Notes: generated by a model not told the origin, from the sequence alone. Shown: positions 1-6,836, counted from the stretch's first letter. The stretch: 10,179 nucleotides of DNA from Burkholderiales bacterium (GCA_025354075.1 JANXNO010000161.1:1-10179), one strand, 5' to 3'. Numbers and translations: made by a program.

Positions 1-1527
1 GAAAATCCAGTAGCGTTTGGCAAAGGTTCGGCGTTCATCATTGTGCAAGTGCGCGGCGACATCCCGGGTTCGCCGCTGCCAGCAGGCAGCGTCACTTTTT
101 CCGATTCAAAGCTGGGCGGCACGCCGCTGTGTGTGATGACACTCGGCGGCAATATCGGCAACAACACGGCGCAGACCGCCTGCAAAGTGCCCACCACAGC
201 GGTTGTGGGCGATCACAACATCATTGCCATCTATAACGGCAACAGTTTTTATAAAGCAACGATCAGCGAATCGATCATTTTGAAGGTGCTGCCGTCGTTC
301 ACCGTCACCGGTGCGGCCATTGGCGGCACCGTCGAGCCAGCGTTGCGACCGTTCGTGATGAGTGGTTTTGGAGTGGGCTTCGACTTCACCGCCAATGCGG
401 GCTTTAAGTTTGTTCGCGTGGACACCACGGCGGGCTGCGGTGGCAACCAGCCATCGGTGCCGATCAGCGCGACGATGTATCACTTCGAAAGCGGCGGGAT
501 CACCGCCAACTGCACGATCACGGGCGTATTCACGAATCTTGCCGTGGTGACGCCTATCGCCGATACCGGTGGGCAAATCAGCCCGTCGACACCGCAATCT
601 GTCGCTTTTGGCTCGAAGCTGACCGTCACCGTGACGCCCAACCCCGGCTTCCGTCTCACCAACGTTAATGGCTGCGGCGTCGTGTTTTTTGGCGGCCCGG
701 CAATCACCGGCCCAACGACCTGGACAACGGCCCCGATTAACAGCGATTGTCGCGTCGAGTCCTTCTTCACCGCGCTGCCCGCGTTCACGGTAAACGCCAC
801 AGCAGGCGCTGGCGGCAACATCAATCCCGCGACGCGTGCGGTGCCGCAAGGTACGACGGGCGCGTTCACGGTGACGCCGAATACAGGTTTCGTGATTGAT
901 GCAGTGAGCGGCTGCGGCGGTAGCCAGTCGGGCAGCACGTACACCACCGGCGCGATCACCGCCGCCTGTAACGTGTCAGCCACGTTCAAGAGTGCGCCCG
1001 TCACGCCACCAGTGGTTACGACCACGCCGATGGTCGAGTTTTTGCATCCGGCGCTGAACTACTACTTCCTCACCTCGCGCGCCAGCGAGATCGCGCTGCT
1101 GGACGTAAGGCCACCGTTCGCGCGCACCGGGCAGAGCTTTTTGGTGTATCCGGGTGCTGTCGCGGGCACTCATCCGATCACGCGTTTTTACTTCGACAAA
1201 GTGGCGCTTGCTGAATTGCGTGGCAGCCATTTCTACACGCTCGTCGATGCCGAGTTAGTCGCACTGACTGGCCTCAATCCGGGCAACGTAGCCGCGCCGA
1301 AATTGCCGTTCAGCGAAGGCGCAGATTCGTACGCCTTCCTGCCATTAGTGGAAGGCGTCGGCGGCAGTTGCTCGCCAAGCCTCGTTCCGGTGCTTCGTGT
1401 CTTCCGAGGCAACGCCCGATTCCCCGACGATCCCAATCACCGCTTCACCACCAGTACCGCGATCTACAACAGTCTTGTAGCGCAAGGCTGGGACGGTGAG
1501 GGGGTTAAGTTTTGTGTGCCGGGGTAG
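1..1527 (+). CDS. 3' part of a secreted/surface protein with Ig-like, InlB-like repeat and DUF5648 regions (5' end outside the window)
   Basis: The reading frame is open from base 1 and ends at TAG 1525-1527, so the true start lies outside the window. About 508 residues are visible. The first ~95 residues look like a bacterial Ig-like domain, with a GSVTF strand and a GDHNIIAIYNG motif near its end. Three diverged repeats follow at about bases 299-534, 541-771 and 784-987. Each has the FTV..GG.I.P pattern, a TPN.GF or TANAGF strand and paired cysteines (CGG...C), as in divergent InlB B-repeats. A TP-rich linker near 990-1026 leads to a C-terminal region from about 1027. That region has aromatic/His-Tyr-Thr repeats (NYYFLTS, SHFYTL, NHRFTT) typical of DUF5648, found at the end of many betaproteobacterial extracellular proteins. 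No membrane anchor or sorting signal is visible at the C-terminus. Role inferred: extracellular binding or structural protein. The domain names come from pattern recognition only. Confidence 0.85.
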   Translation, partial: ENPVAFGKGSAFIIVQVRGDIPGSPLPAGSVTFSDSKLGGTPLCVMTLGGNIGNNTAQTACKVPTTAVVGDHNIIAIYNGNSFYKATISESIILKVLPSFTVTGAAIGGTVEPALRPFVMSGFGVGFDFTANAGFKFVRVDTTAGCGGNQPSVPISATMYHFESGGITANCTITGVFTNLAVVTPIADTGGQISPSTPQSVAFGSKLTVTVTPNPGFRLTNVNGCGVVFFGGPAITGPTTWTTAPINSDCRVESFFTALPAFTVNATAGAGGNINPATRAVPQGTTGAFTVTPNTGFVIDAVSGCGGSQSGSTYTTGAITAACNVSATFKSAPVTPPVVTTTPMVEFLHPALNYYFLTSRASEIALLDVRPPFARTGQSFLVYPGAVAGTHPITRFYFDKVALAELRGSHFYTLVDAELVALTGLNPGNVAAPKLPFSEGADSYAFLPLVEGVGGSCSPSLVPVLRVFRGNARFPDDPNHRFTTSTAIYNSLVAQGWDGEGVKFCVPG

Positions 1528-1540
1528 GGGAAATACCCAA

Positions 1541-1571
1541 CCGTTTGACCTGTGTTCAGGATCACAAACGG
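1541..1571. terminator. Interrupted hairpin downstream of the DUF5648 protein gene
   Basis: CCGTTTG (1541-1547) pairs perfectly with CAAACGG (1565-1571). Inside it CCTG (1549-1552) pairs with CAGG (1557-1560) around a TGTT loop, giving a two-tier stem 14 bases after the stop codon. There is no T run on either side, so it is not a classical Rho-independent terminator. It may stabilise the 3' end of the mRNA or act as a pause site. A second small stem, GGGTA/TACCC (1522-1526 and 1534-1538), overlaps the stop codon. Confidence 0.4.
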
Positions 1572-1603
1572 CGCACAACGTCATTGAAACTCGGGGCCTA
1601 TAA

Positions 1604-2088
1604 ATGAGCGTTGCAACGCTTTATCAGCTCTACAGTGGCTATAAAACCGCTCGCGGCGAAATTTCAAAGGTCAAAGACTCCGGTGCGTTGAAAGTGCTTT
1701 CGCTTTCGTATCAAGTTGGCATGTTGGTGGTCGAATTTGCCAAGCTGAAACCTGCCGTCAAACTCGGAATGGCCGATAAACCGGTTGAAGCGATTTCGGT
1801 AAAGCTGCGGGTGATCGTCACCGACTTAAAGGCGTTGATTGAGAAGACCCCCCGGTATCTGCGATTGGTAAGGACAGGTCGGAGCATTACGTCACGGGGC
1901 TGCTCGACACGGCGAACATACAGCGCCTTGAGACCAATTAACTGCAACGTATTTACATTGAGCAATTTAACGGTGCGCTACCTGCCGCTGCGGGCGGCAA
2001 AGCGTACTGGCCTGAGAGAAAACGTTTGCTGCTCCACCTGAGAGACGCGGCCGCTGCAACGGCTACATCGCTAAGAGGAACTGCCTAG
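1604..2088 (+). pseudogene. Broken gene for an unrecognised helical protein (frameshift plus in-frame stops)
   Basis: An ATG at 1604 opens a frame running to a stop at 2039-2041. Only the first ~83 residues look like a coherent protein: helical, rich in Leu, Val and Lys, with no signal peptide. After the run of six C at 1848-1853 that frame becomes Arg- and Cys-rich and loses protein character. Adding one C (seven in the run) moves reading to another frame with a sensible continuation (PPVSAIGKDRSEHYVTGLL, then DTANIQRLETN). That frame is interrupted by TAA at 1939-1941 and then runs to TAG 2086-2088. Readable sequence continues past this TAG (SFERDIKNTADGQSTLGD) to further TAGs at 2278 and 2338. 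All four stops could have come from CAA or CAG Gln codons by a single C-to-T change. Past 2071 it competes with a codon-aligned reading on the other strand. I do not recognise the family. A sequencing error in the C run could explain the frameshift but not the stops. Confidence 0.5.
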
Positions 2089-2467
2089 TCCTTTGAGCGT
2101 GACATCAAAAATACGGCAGATGGCCAAAGTACGCTGGGCGACGTCCGGGGCGACAAAACGTCTACAGCCGACGACGTCAACGAAATGGATAATGATTTCA
2201 AATGTCTGCAAGACGGTGAAACAAGCATGAAACGCACGCAAGCCGGTTTTTACGCGGTTGTCAATTTCTTTCAATGCTAGGCGGATCGCTTCGATCAGCT
2301 CATCGACGCGGGCGACGCGCTGTGGCTGAAAGGTAAGTAGCACAGCGGGCAAAGTGCAGGTCAGCGTGTGACCCTTACGCTCCAACACGGGGCGATAACT
2401 GACCCTGGTCGTGCCGTGCTGATCGGCCCCCAAGATGTTGGCCTCGTGCCAAGCGTCGCGCGTGGTG
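2071..2467 (-). pseudogene. Probable out-of-frame C-terminal part of the 3364-2468 gene
   Basis: On the - strand a frame different from that of the 3364-2468 gene is open across this interval and stops at 2073-2071. It begins just where the upstream gene meets TGA. The upstream frame ends ...NKVRLFVLA, and the new frame gives RDTTRDAWHEANILGADQHG, a natural continuation. One inserted base near 2468-2475 would join them into a protein of about 430 residues. Later it shows an amphipathic segment (RVARVDELIEAIRLALKEI) and ends KGLGSSS. No start codon with a good ribosome binding site was seen for independent translation. The alternative is that this is the antisense shadow of the decayed + strand gene. 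It uses three CTA leucine codons, which I would expect to be rare in such a GC-rich genome, so the alternative is not excluded. Confidence 0.42.
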
Positions 2468-3364
2468 TCACGCCAGCACGAATAACCGCACCTTGTTGCC
2501 ACCCCAACTGGTCACCGCATTGAAAATCGTGGTGAAGCATTCAGCGGAGGGATTCGGCAATTTGTCGTCGTACTGCCCATCGTCGCCCAAAGGTCGCACC
2601 GAGATGCAGCCGATCAACCACCCAATCGATGGGGCAGGGTGAATGAGAATGGCTTCCTGCAAACTACTCAGACCATGGTCGTGGGCAGATCGGGCGGTGA
2701 CGCGCAGGCATCGTCCGTGAGGTTCGCTCTTGAGTTTCTTGACGACCGAGTTGCCGGTTTGTGCGAAAAAATCGTACGGCGAAGTGCTTTTGGGTAGCGC
2801 AACATAACCACTGGTGCCGTCGTTACCGCGATGGCGCTCCATCGAGCGGAACATAGTAAGCGGTGCGATCACACGCTCGCTTGAGCTAATCAGCTCCAGC
2901 GAGCGGCCTTGAAAAGAATGGCAGCTTTGAAGCGCGTTCTCAGGGGCGGCTATCCCGCCCAATCCGCCTCCAATGCTCGCGTCTATTATTCCTGCGGCCA
3001 ACGAAGCCGCCGTTCCCGAAGGTGCGCTGGTGAGTCGTGCCGCATAGACCGCGGGTCCCACGAGCATGCCGAGCAGCCGCCATCGGCCACTTTTTCGTGT
3101 GCGCTGCGCGGTCGCGGTCAGCGTTCTCGGGTGGCGAGCATGTTGCGCCTTTTGCTGCGCAATATCAAACGCGTGGCGTTGCCGATCATTCATGTAGTAC
3201 TGCTTGATGCGTGCCTGGTCGTCGCTGCTGTTGGCGCTAACTCCCTGGCCAATCAGCGTCGGCTGACCGCGATGACTGGTCGCATGTGTGTGCAGCTCCT
3301 CGTTACTTTCGTACACGAATTCGTGAGCAGGGTGTCGTGTCAAAAAAAGGGTTACGTTTGGCAT
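2468..3364 (-). CDS. Hypothetical protein, second gene of an unrecognised two-gene operon, possibly 3'-frameshifted
   Basis: ATG at 3364-3362 and TGA at 2470-2468 give 298 residues. I do not recognise the family. The N-terminal ~90 residues are hydrophilic and His/Gln/Arg-rich. Residues about 95-137 form a hydrophobic and Gly/Ala-rich stretch (LLGMLVGPAVYAA ... AGIIDASIGGGLGGIAA) that may be one or two membrane segments. The rest looks like a soluble alpha/beta region with motifs such as PSIGWLIGCISVRPLGDDGQ and SWGGNKVRLFVL. No signal peptide is evident. It starts 38 bases after the stop of the upstream gene (4407-3403), so the two are probably co-transcribed. Only a weak purine stretch (AGAAAG) precedes the ATG. 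The end appears artificial because an adjacent frame continues the protein naturally. It may be intact in relatives at about 430 residues. Confidence 0.55.
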   Translation of the reverse strand: MPNVTLFLTRHPAHEFVYESNEELHTHATSHRGQPTLIGQGVSANSSDDQARIKQYYMNDRQRHAFDIAQQKAQHARHPRTLTATAQRTRKSGRWRLLGMLVGPAVYAARLTSAPSGTAASLAAGIIDASIGGGLGGIAAPENALQSCHSFQGRSLELISSSERVIAPLTMFRSMERHRGNDGTSGYVALPKSTSPYDFFAQTGNSVVKKLKSEPHGRCLRVTARSAHDHGLSSLQEAILIHPAPSIGWLIGCISVRPLGDDGQYDDKLPNPSAECFTTIFNAVTSWGGNKVRLFVLA

Positions 3365-3402
3365 GTTTCAGGCTTTCTGAGGAGATGAAGGCGACGGTCG
3401 CT

Positions 3403-4407
3403 TTAAAAGCGAAAAACAAATCCGACCTTGGCTTTCCAGGCCGGATCTTTTTCGTCGTGTTCGCGTCCATGTTCCACGCCGACCGACGGTCGCCACTCGA
3501 TATTTCGCCACCGCCCCACCCATGGTCGCCCGATGTAGCCGGGCAACAGATCTTCAGGGAAGTGGTGAGTGATGCCATGAATCCAGTCGTAGATGGCGCG
3601 ACCGGCTGCGTCTTTGCCCACCACCCAACCTTCCAGGTCGATATGCACATTTCCTTTGCCGTTGTTACGCCCCGGTCGGTGGGTGACGTCGATTTCCAGG
3701 TGAATGCGCGGGCCATAGCCCACTTCCCGAAACCCCGTACCGAGCGTGACGCCAGACGAAACTTTGCCCTCGAAGGTGTCCGCGTCGTCGAGGGCAAGCG
3801 GCCCGATTTTTCGGGCGTCGCGCAACAGCCCCGCCGCATCATTGACGTCAAAGTCAAAACCCTCTGGCTCAGCACTATTTTTGCCGCCATACACGCGGGT
3901 CGCAGTAATTCCGTATTTATCGAGCGGCAGCCTGAGCGCCGCCAGCGCTCGCGAAACCCGGCGCACGATCGGATCATTGGCGTAGCTTGAAATCGCCATG
4001 CCCATCGACGTTTTGTGTCGGCCCCGCTCGGTGCTGAGATACATACGGCACAGGCCTGGCTTGTTGACGGCAATGTCCAGATGCACAAACGGGGTCTTGT
4101 CCAGCTGGCTGTAGCCTTCGGCCTTGATGCCTGCGGCCAGCCACGGGTCATACCCCGGCATGTCGGAAAAGTCGGGCGCAAGCTTGCTGCTCTGACGCGC
4201 AGCTTGACGCAGCCCCGCTACGTTTTCGCAGGTGAAATCAAAGCCGAATGGGCCCCAATACACCTCGCCCAACGTCCACTTGAATTTGCCGTGCAATTGC
4301 ACGCCTGCCGCCGCAAGTTGCAGTATGAGCTGATTGAGTTCAGCGCGCATTGCCGCGCGTTCACCCGGTATTGCACCGGCTACGGGAAACGTCGGAGTCT
4401 GTCCCAT
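3403..4407 (-). CDS. Hypothetical protein with an internal duplication of a GFDF...HL(D/E)I module
   Basis: ATG 4407-4405 is preceded by GAGG seven to ten bases upstream (in ATCGAGGTGCGCGCAC). The protein is 334 residues with no signal peptide and no membrane segment. I do not recognise the family. It appears to contain two diverged copies of one module. The first (about residues 22-135) has GFDF at 55-58, then AGLRQAAR, then PFVHLDIAVNKPG at 106-118. The second (about residues 149-255) has GFDF at 173-176, then AGLLRDARK, then PRIHLEIDVTHRPG at 213-226. A C-terminal tail (about 255-334) is rich in Trp, His and Gly (DWIHGITHHFPEDLLPGYIG ... WRPSVGVEHG). The paired His-acidic motifs could be a metal or ligand site, but I cannot assign an activity. 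It is the first gene of an apparent operon with the 3364-2468 gene. Confidence 0.75.
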   Translation of the reverse strand: MGQTPTFPVAGAIPGERAAMRAELNQLILQLAAAGVQLHGKFKWTLGEVYWGPFGFDFTCENVAGLRQAARQSSKLAPDFSDMPGYDPWLAAGIKAEGYSQLDKTPFVHLDIAVNKPGLCRMYLSTERGRHKTSMGMAISSYANDPIVRRVSRALAALRLPLDKYGITATRVYGGKNSAEPEGFDFDVNDAAGLLRDARKIGPLALDDADTFEGKVSSGVTLGTGFREVGYGPRIHLEIDVTHRPGRNNGKGNVHIDLEGWVVGKDAAGRAIYDWIHGITHHFPEDLLPGYIGRPWVGRWRNIEWRPSVGVEHGREHDEKDPAWKAKVGFVFRF

Positions 4408-4532
4408 GTGCGCGCACCTCGATCAAAATGGTGCAGGCTGCGGGCACCTTCAGTGCTGATGTGCTTTCAAGCCTGCTATGACCGTAAGAACGAAACGGGA
4501 CGACGATTCATGACAGTCATCCGCAATAAATC
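4408..4532. other. Intergenic region between the RDD-family gene and the two-gene hypothetical operon
   Basis: This 125-base gap separates the conserved sigma cluster from the accessory stretch. It should hold the promoter of the 4407-3403 gene if that gene is not read through from the sigma cluster. I found no convincing -35/-10 pair on the - strand and no T-tailed terminator after the RDD gene. A perfect 11-base palindrome, ATGAC-A-GTCAT, lies at 4510-4520 and could be a protein binding site, but such short palindromes also occur by chance. Confidence 0.3.
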
Positions 4533-5081
4533 TCACGCACCCGGGCCAGGGTGTTGTAGCACCCGCGTGCCGGCGAGGCGGTCATGCAAAAACTGGCGGG
4601 CCGGATCGCCAAGCGCCCACAGAAAGTTGGCGAACACGCCAAAAATCCACCACGCGCTGCCGCGTGTGCCAATCAGCATAAACATGGCCAGTCCGAGGGC
4701 CGGGCCAATCCAGGTAGCCAGATAGCGGATCACCGCTTGCTTGAGTGTGACCTCACCGCCCTCAGCGGACACCAGCTTCAGGTGCCAGGTTTTGAACGCC
4801 AACGTGCGTCGTCCCTTGATCCAGAAATAAATAAAGTAAGCGCCGATGCTTAGGAACAGGTACGCCTGCTGAAAGATCGCGATGGGGCCAGTCAGCACCT
4901 GCGGGCGGGCGACTTTCATGGACTCGCCCGACAGCGGCGCAAAGATCAGGCCCACGATGAACAGGTAGGCGACCAGGAACAGCAGTTCGTGGACGAACGC
5001 GCCGAAGCGACGCCACAGGCTAGCGATTGCCGGGGCGGGAATGATGGGGGCGGCGGCGGGGGCGATGGGTGAATCTGACAT
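4533..5081 (-). CDS. RDD family integral membrane protein
   Basis: With the start at ATG 5081-5079 the protein has 182 residues; an upstream in-frame ATG at 5108 would add nine. I prefer 5081 because MSDSP followed by a Pro/Ala stretch is a typical start for this family, but no strong ribosome binding site decides between them. After a Pro/Ala-rich leader it has SLWRRFGAFVHELLF (the RDD first-helix Arg region), hydrophobic helices near 29-50, 70-88, 117-137 and 143-158, a cytoplasmic-looking segment GRRTLAFKTWHLKLVSAEGG, and the family C-terminal motif DPARQFLHDRLAGTRV. The first-helix Asp of the name-giving Arg-Asp-Asp set is replaced here (HE). RDD proteins are inner-membrane proteins, and some have been linked to ion transport. 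The role here is unknown. It is the last gene of the sigma-factor cluster, 44 bases after the DUF3106 gene. Confidence 0.85.
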   Translation of the reverse strand: MSDSPIAPAAAPIIPAPAIASLWRRFGAFVHELLFLVAYLFIVGLIFAPLSGESMKVARPQVLTGPIAIFQQAYLFLSIGAYFIYFWIKGRRTLAFKTWHLKLVSAEGGEVTLKQAVIRYLATWIGPALGLAMFMLIGTRGSAWWIFGVFANFLWALGDPARQFLHDRLAGTRVLQHPGPGA

Positions 5082-5125
5082 GCCCGGAATGTTACCGATG
5101 CGCCGCAAGCTGCGACGCAGTGCCG

Positions 5126-5656
5126 TTACGGTTTTTTGGTGTCGACCGGGGCCGTCGCTGGCGCTACTGCGGGCGTCACAGGCTTTGCTGGTACCGATGC
5201 CCCAGCCGGGGGGGCCGTTGCTGCCTTTTTGCGCAGTTCTTCGCGCTTCTCAGGCGGCAAATTTTGGTACTCGTCCCACTTCTGGGGTACAGCGGCTCGC
5301 TTTTCCGGAGGGAGATTTTTCAACGCGCTGTATTGCTCGCGCGCTTTGCGGCGCTCGTCGGGTGTCAGCTTGGCCCAACCCACCATTCGATCCTGCAGCT
5401 TCTTCTGCTGATCGGGTGGCATCGCAGGGTATTTTGCTGCTATTTCACGCCATTTACGCTTTCGGAGATCGGTCAGGCTAGACCAGTCTGCTTGCAGCGG
5501 TGCCAGCACTTTTTGCTCGTCTGGTTTTAAGTCTTGCCACTTCTGTGCGACCGCCGCGCCCGAGAACAGCAGGCCCAGTGAAAAAAACAAAACGGCCGCC
5601 AGTCTTGCAACTGTGGCGGCCGGTGAGTTGGAGGAGAGGTTTCGGGTTGCCGTCAC
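5126..5656 (-). CDS. DUF3106 family exported protein
   Basis: GTG start at 5656-5654, TAA at 5128-5126, 176 residues. Residues about 17-38 form a Sec signal peptide (ARLAAVLFFSLGLLF...GAAVAQ) with a likely cut after AVA or AVAQ. The mature part is charged and helical, with repeated WxxLxPxEQ, LTPDERRKAREQY and LPPEKR units that are characteristic of DUF3106. A low-complexity Pro/Ala/Val tail (about 147-176) follows. The protein should be periplasmic, and its function is unknown. The Trp/Pro/Glu-Arg repeat resembles small periplasmic helical stress proteins in general style only. The gene begins 21 bases after the stop of the DUF3619 gene, consistent with one transcript. The GTG start has only a weak GAGA ribosome binding site. 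Confidence 0.88.
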   Translation of the reverse strand: MTATRNLSSNSPAATVARLAAVLFFSLGLLFSGAAVAQKWQDLKPDEQKVLAPLQADWSSLTDLRKRKWREIAAKYPAMPPDQQKKLQDRMVGWAKLTPDERRKAREQYSALKNLPPEKRAAVPQKWDEYQNLPPEKREELRKKAATAPPAGASVPAKPVTPAVAPATAPVDTKKP

Positions 5657-5677
5657 TTCGATCTCAAGTTAGCTGTG

Positions 5678-6103
5678 TCATTGATCGTCACGCAAAAAAT
5701 GCGAGAAACCTTTGTCCAGAAGCGCGTCGACCGGCACGTCGTCGGCGAGCAGCATCACGTCAACATCCGCCGTGTCGCGCGCGGTGGCCATTTCGTTCCA
5801 TTGCTGATAGCTGTAGCTGGACAGAAGCGCTGCGATCACCAGGCCAGTGGCCCAGAAGCGCCAGTCGCTGACCCGGCCACCGCGACTACCGCCCGCCATG
5901 GCGAGCGTTGTGCCATTCATCTCGGTCGCTGAGGCGGTTTGCGGGTCGAGCGACGCGATGGCCGCGCGTCGTGCTTCAGCCAGGCGATACGCGATACCGG
6001 GCTTGATGTCTTGTGCGCCCGAATCAAGGTACGGGCGCAATGCCTTACCGACGCGATCCACTTCGCTGTCGGGTAGATTCGGGAGGAGGTTTTCTTTTTT
6101 CAT
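5678..6103 (-). CDS. DUF3619 family single-span membrane protein
   Basis: ATG 6103-6101 is chosen over an upstream in-frame start because it has the binding site AAAGGAA eight bases away and makes MKKENLLPNLP the N-terminus. The protein has 141 residues: a cytoplasmic N-terminal ~80 residues (helical, then a Gly/Ser/Thr linker), one membrane helix near 82-99 (RFWATGLVIAALLSSYSY), and a short acidic periplasmic tail ending GFSHFLRDDQ. The topology resembles membrane-anchored anti-sigma factors. The ATG overlaps the sigma-factor stop as ATGA, indicating translational coupling. That position and topology make it a candidate partner or anti-sigma factor for the sigma factor, which is an inference. 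I see no zinc-binding His/Cys motif of the ZAS (zinc-binding anti-sigma) type. Confidence 0.87.
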   Translation of the reverse strand: MKKENLLPNLPDSEVDRVGKALRPYLDSGAQDIKPGIAYRLAEARRAAIASLDPQTASATEMNGTTLAMAGGSRGGRVSDWRFWATGLVIAALLSSYSYQQWNEMATARDTADVDVMLLADDVPVDALLDKGFSHFLRDDQ

Positions 6104-6819
6104 AGTGTTATTCCTTTCTGGCGCAGTAGCCCCTGCAGGGCATGTACCGCACGGGAGCAATGTGTTTTCACGCTTCCCTCGGAGCAGCCCATCGTCGTGG
6201 CTGTCTCTGCTGTATCCATGTCCTCCCAGTAACGCAACAAGAATGCTTCTCGTTGACGCGGTGGGAGCTTGGCAATAGCCTCTTCAATGGCTCCCATTGC
6301 TTCGACCTGCTCCAGCGCTGCGAGCGGCTGATCCTTGCCAATGGCGCTGTCCTGCGACTCCAGTATTTCGAGCACGTCAAAATCTTCATCGGCGTTAGCG
6401 CCACCGAGGCTGGTGAAATTGGTGACGTACTGATTGCGCGTTTTGGTGCGACGGAAATGATCCAGGATGGTGTTCTGCAAAATGCGCGTGAACAGCATCG
6501 GCAGTTCGTTGGCGGGCTTGTCCGAGTAGCTCTCAGTCAGCTTCATCATCGAATCCTGCACGATATCCATCGCCGCGTCATCATCGCGAACCGCATAGGC
6601 GGCATGCTTGAAGGCACGTCGCTCAACCGATGCAAGGAACGCGTTGATTTCTTTGGCTTGAGCCAGGGTCGGACCTTTCTTTGTCTTTTTCTGCCGGTCA
6701 GCAGCTGAAGAAAACACGCTTTGAAGTTGCGCGATTATAGGCACCGAAGGCACAACTTTGCCCGCTAAAGTGCTGTTCATTGCACCAGAAACACTACCCA
6801 TCAGCATAGCTGCAAACAT
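6100..6819 (-). CDS. RNA polymerase sigma factor, sigma-70 / ECF-like
   Basis: From ATG 6819 the protein has 239 residues. Sigma region 2 lies at about 64-132: VERRAFKHAAYAVRDDDAAMDIVQDSMMKL, then LPMLFTRILQNTILDHFRR. Region 4 lies at about 176-230: AIAKLPPRQREAFLLRYWED, then TATTMGCSEGSVKTHCSRAV with its helix-turn-helix. No region 3 is present, so it is ECF-like. It directs core RNA polymerase to an unknown promoter set. The start is uncertain. ATG 6819 has GGGGAG eleven bases upstream, an in-frame TTG lies at 6849, and other ATGs lie at 6804, 6798 and 6780. Homologues I recall begin close to region 2, so the ~45-residue N-terminal extension (MFAAMLMGSVSG..., then KKTKKGP) is unusual. The stop overlaps the DUF3619 start (ATGA). 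Confidence 0.88.
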   Translation of the reverse strand: MFAAMLMGSVSGAMNSTLAGKVVPSVPIIAQLQSVFSSAADRQKKTKKGPTLAQAKEINAFLASVERRAFKHAAYAVRDDDAAMDIVQDSMMKLTESYSDKPANELPMLFTRILQNTILDHFRRTKTRNQYVTNFTSLGGANADEDFDVLEILESQDSAIGKDQPLAALEQVEAMGAIEEAIAKLPPRQREAFLLRYWEDMDTAETATTMGCSEGSVKTHCSRAVHALQGLLRQKGITL

Positions 6820-6830
6820 CTGGACGATTT

Positions 6831-6836
6831 CTCCCC
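6831..6836 (-). promoter_or_regulatory. Candidate ribosome binding site for the sigma factor gene
   Basis: GGGGAG on the - strand lies eleven bases before ATG 6819. The spacing is a little long, but it is the best match near any of the candidate starts and is the reason for choosing 6819. Confidence 0.4.

Noticed and set aside
106..849. Long - strand frame of 247 codons
   Set aside because: It is antisense to the repeat region of the surface protein, where repeated codons keep the opposite strand open. The Arg/Ala/His-rich composition does not look like a protein.
2909..3388. Open + strand frame of 159 codons
   Set aside because: It is antisense to the 3364-2468 gene, very rich in Arg, Cys and Ser at its start, and has no good ribosome binding site or recognisable domain.
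3400..3990. PIN- or metallopeptidase-like activity for the duplicated-module protein, based on its HLD and HLE motifs
   Set aside because: The motifs lack the surrounding His, Asp and Gly pattern of M15 or M23 peptidases and of known nucleases, so I left the function open.
1600..4410. Mobile element as carrier of the accessory stretch
   Set aside because: I looked for transposase or integrase motifs, terminal inverted repeats, target duplications and a tRNA end, and saw none within the window.
4015..4725. + strand frame of 236 codons bridging two - strand genes
   Set aside because: It runs antisense through the ends of two supported genes and the gap between them, with no domain signal.
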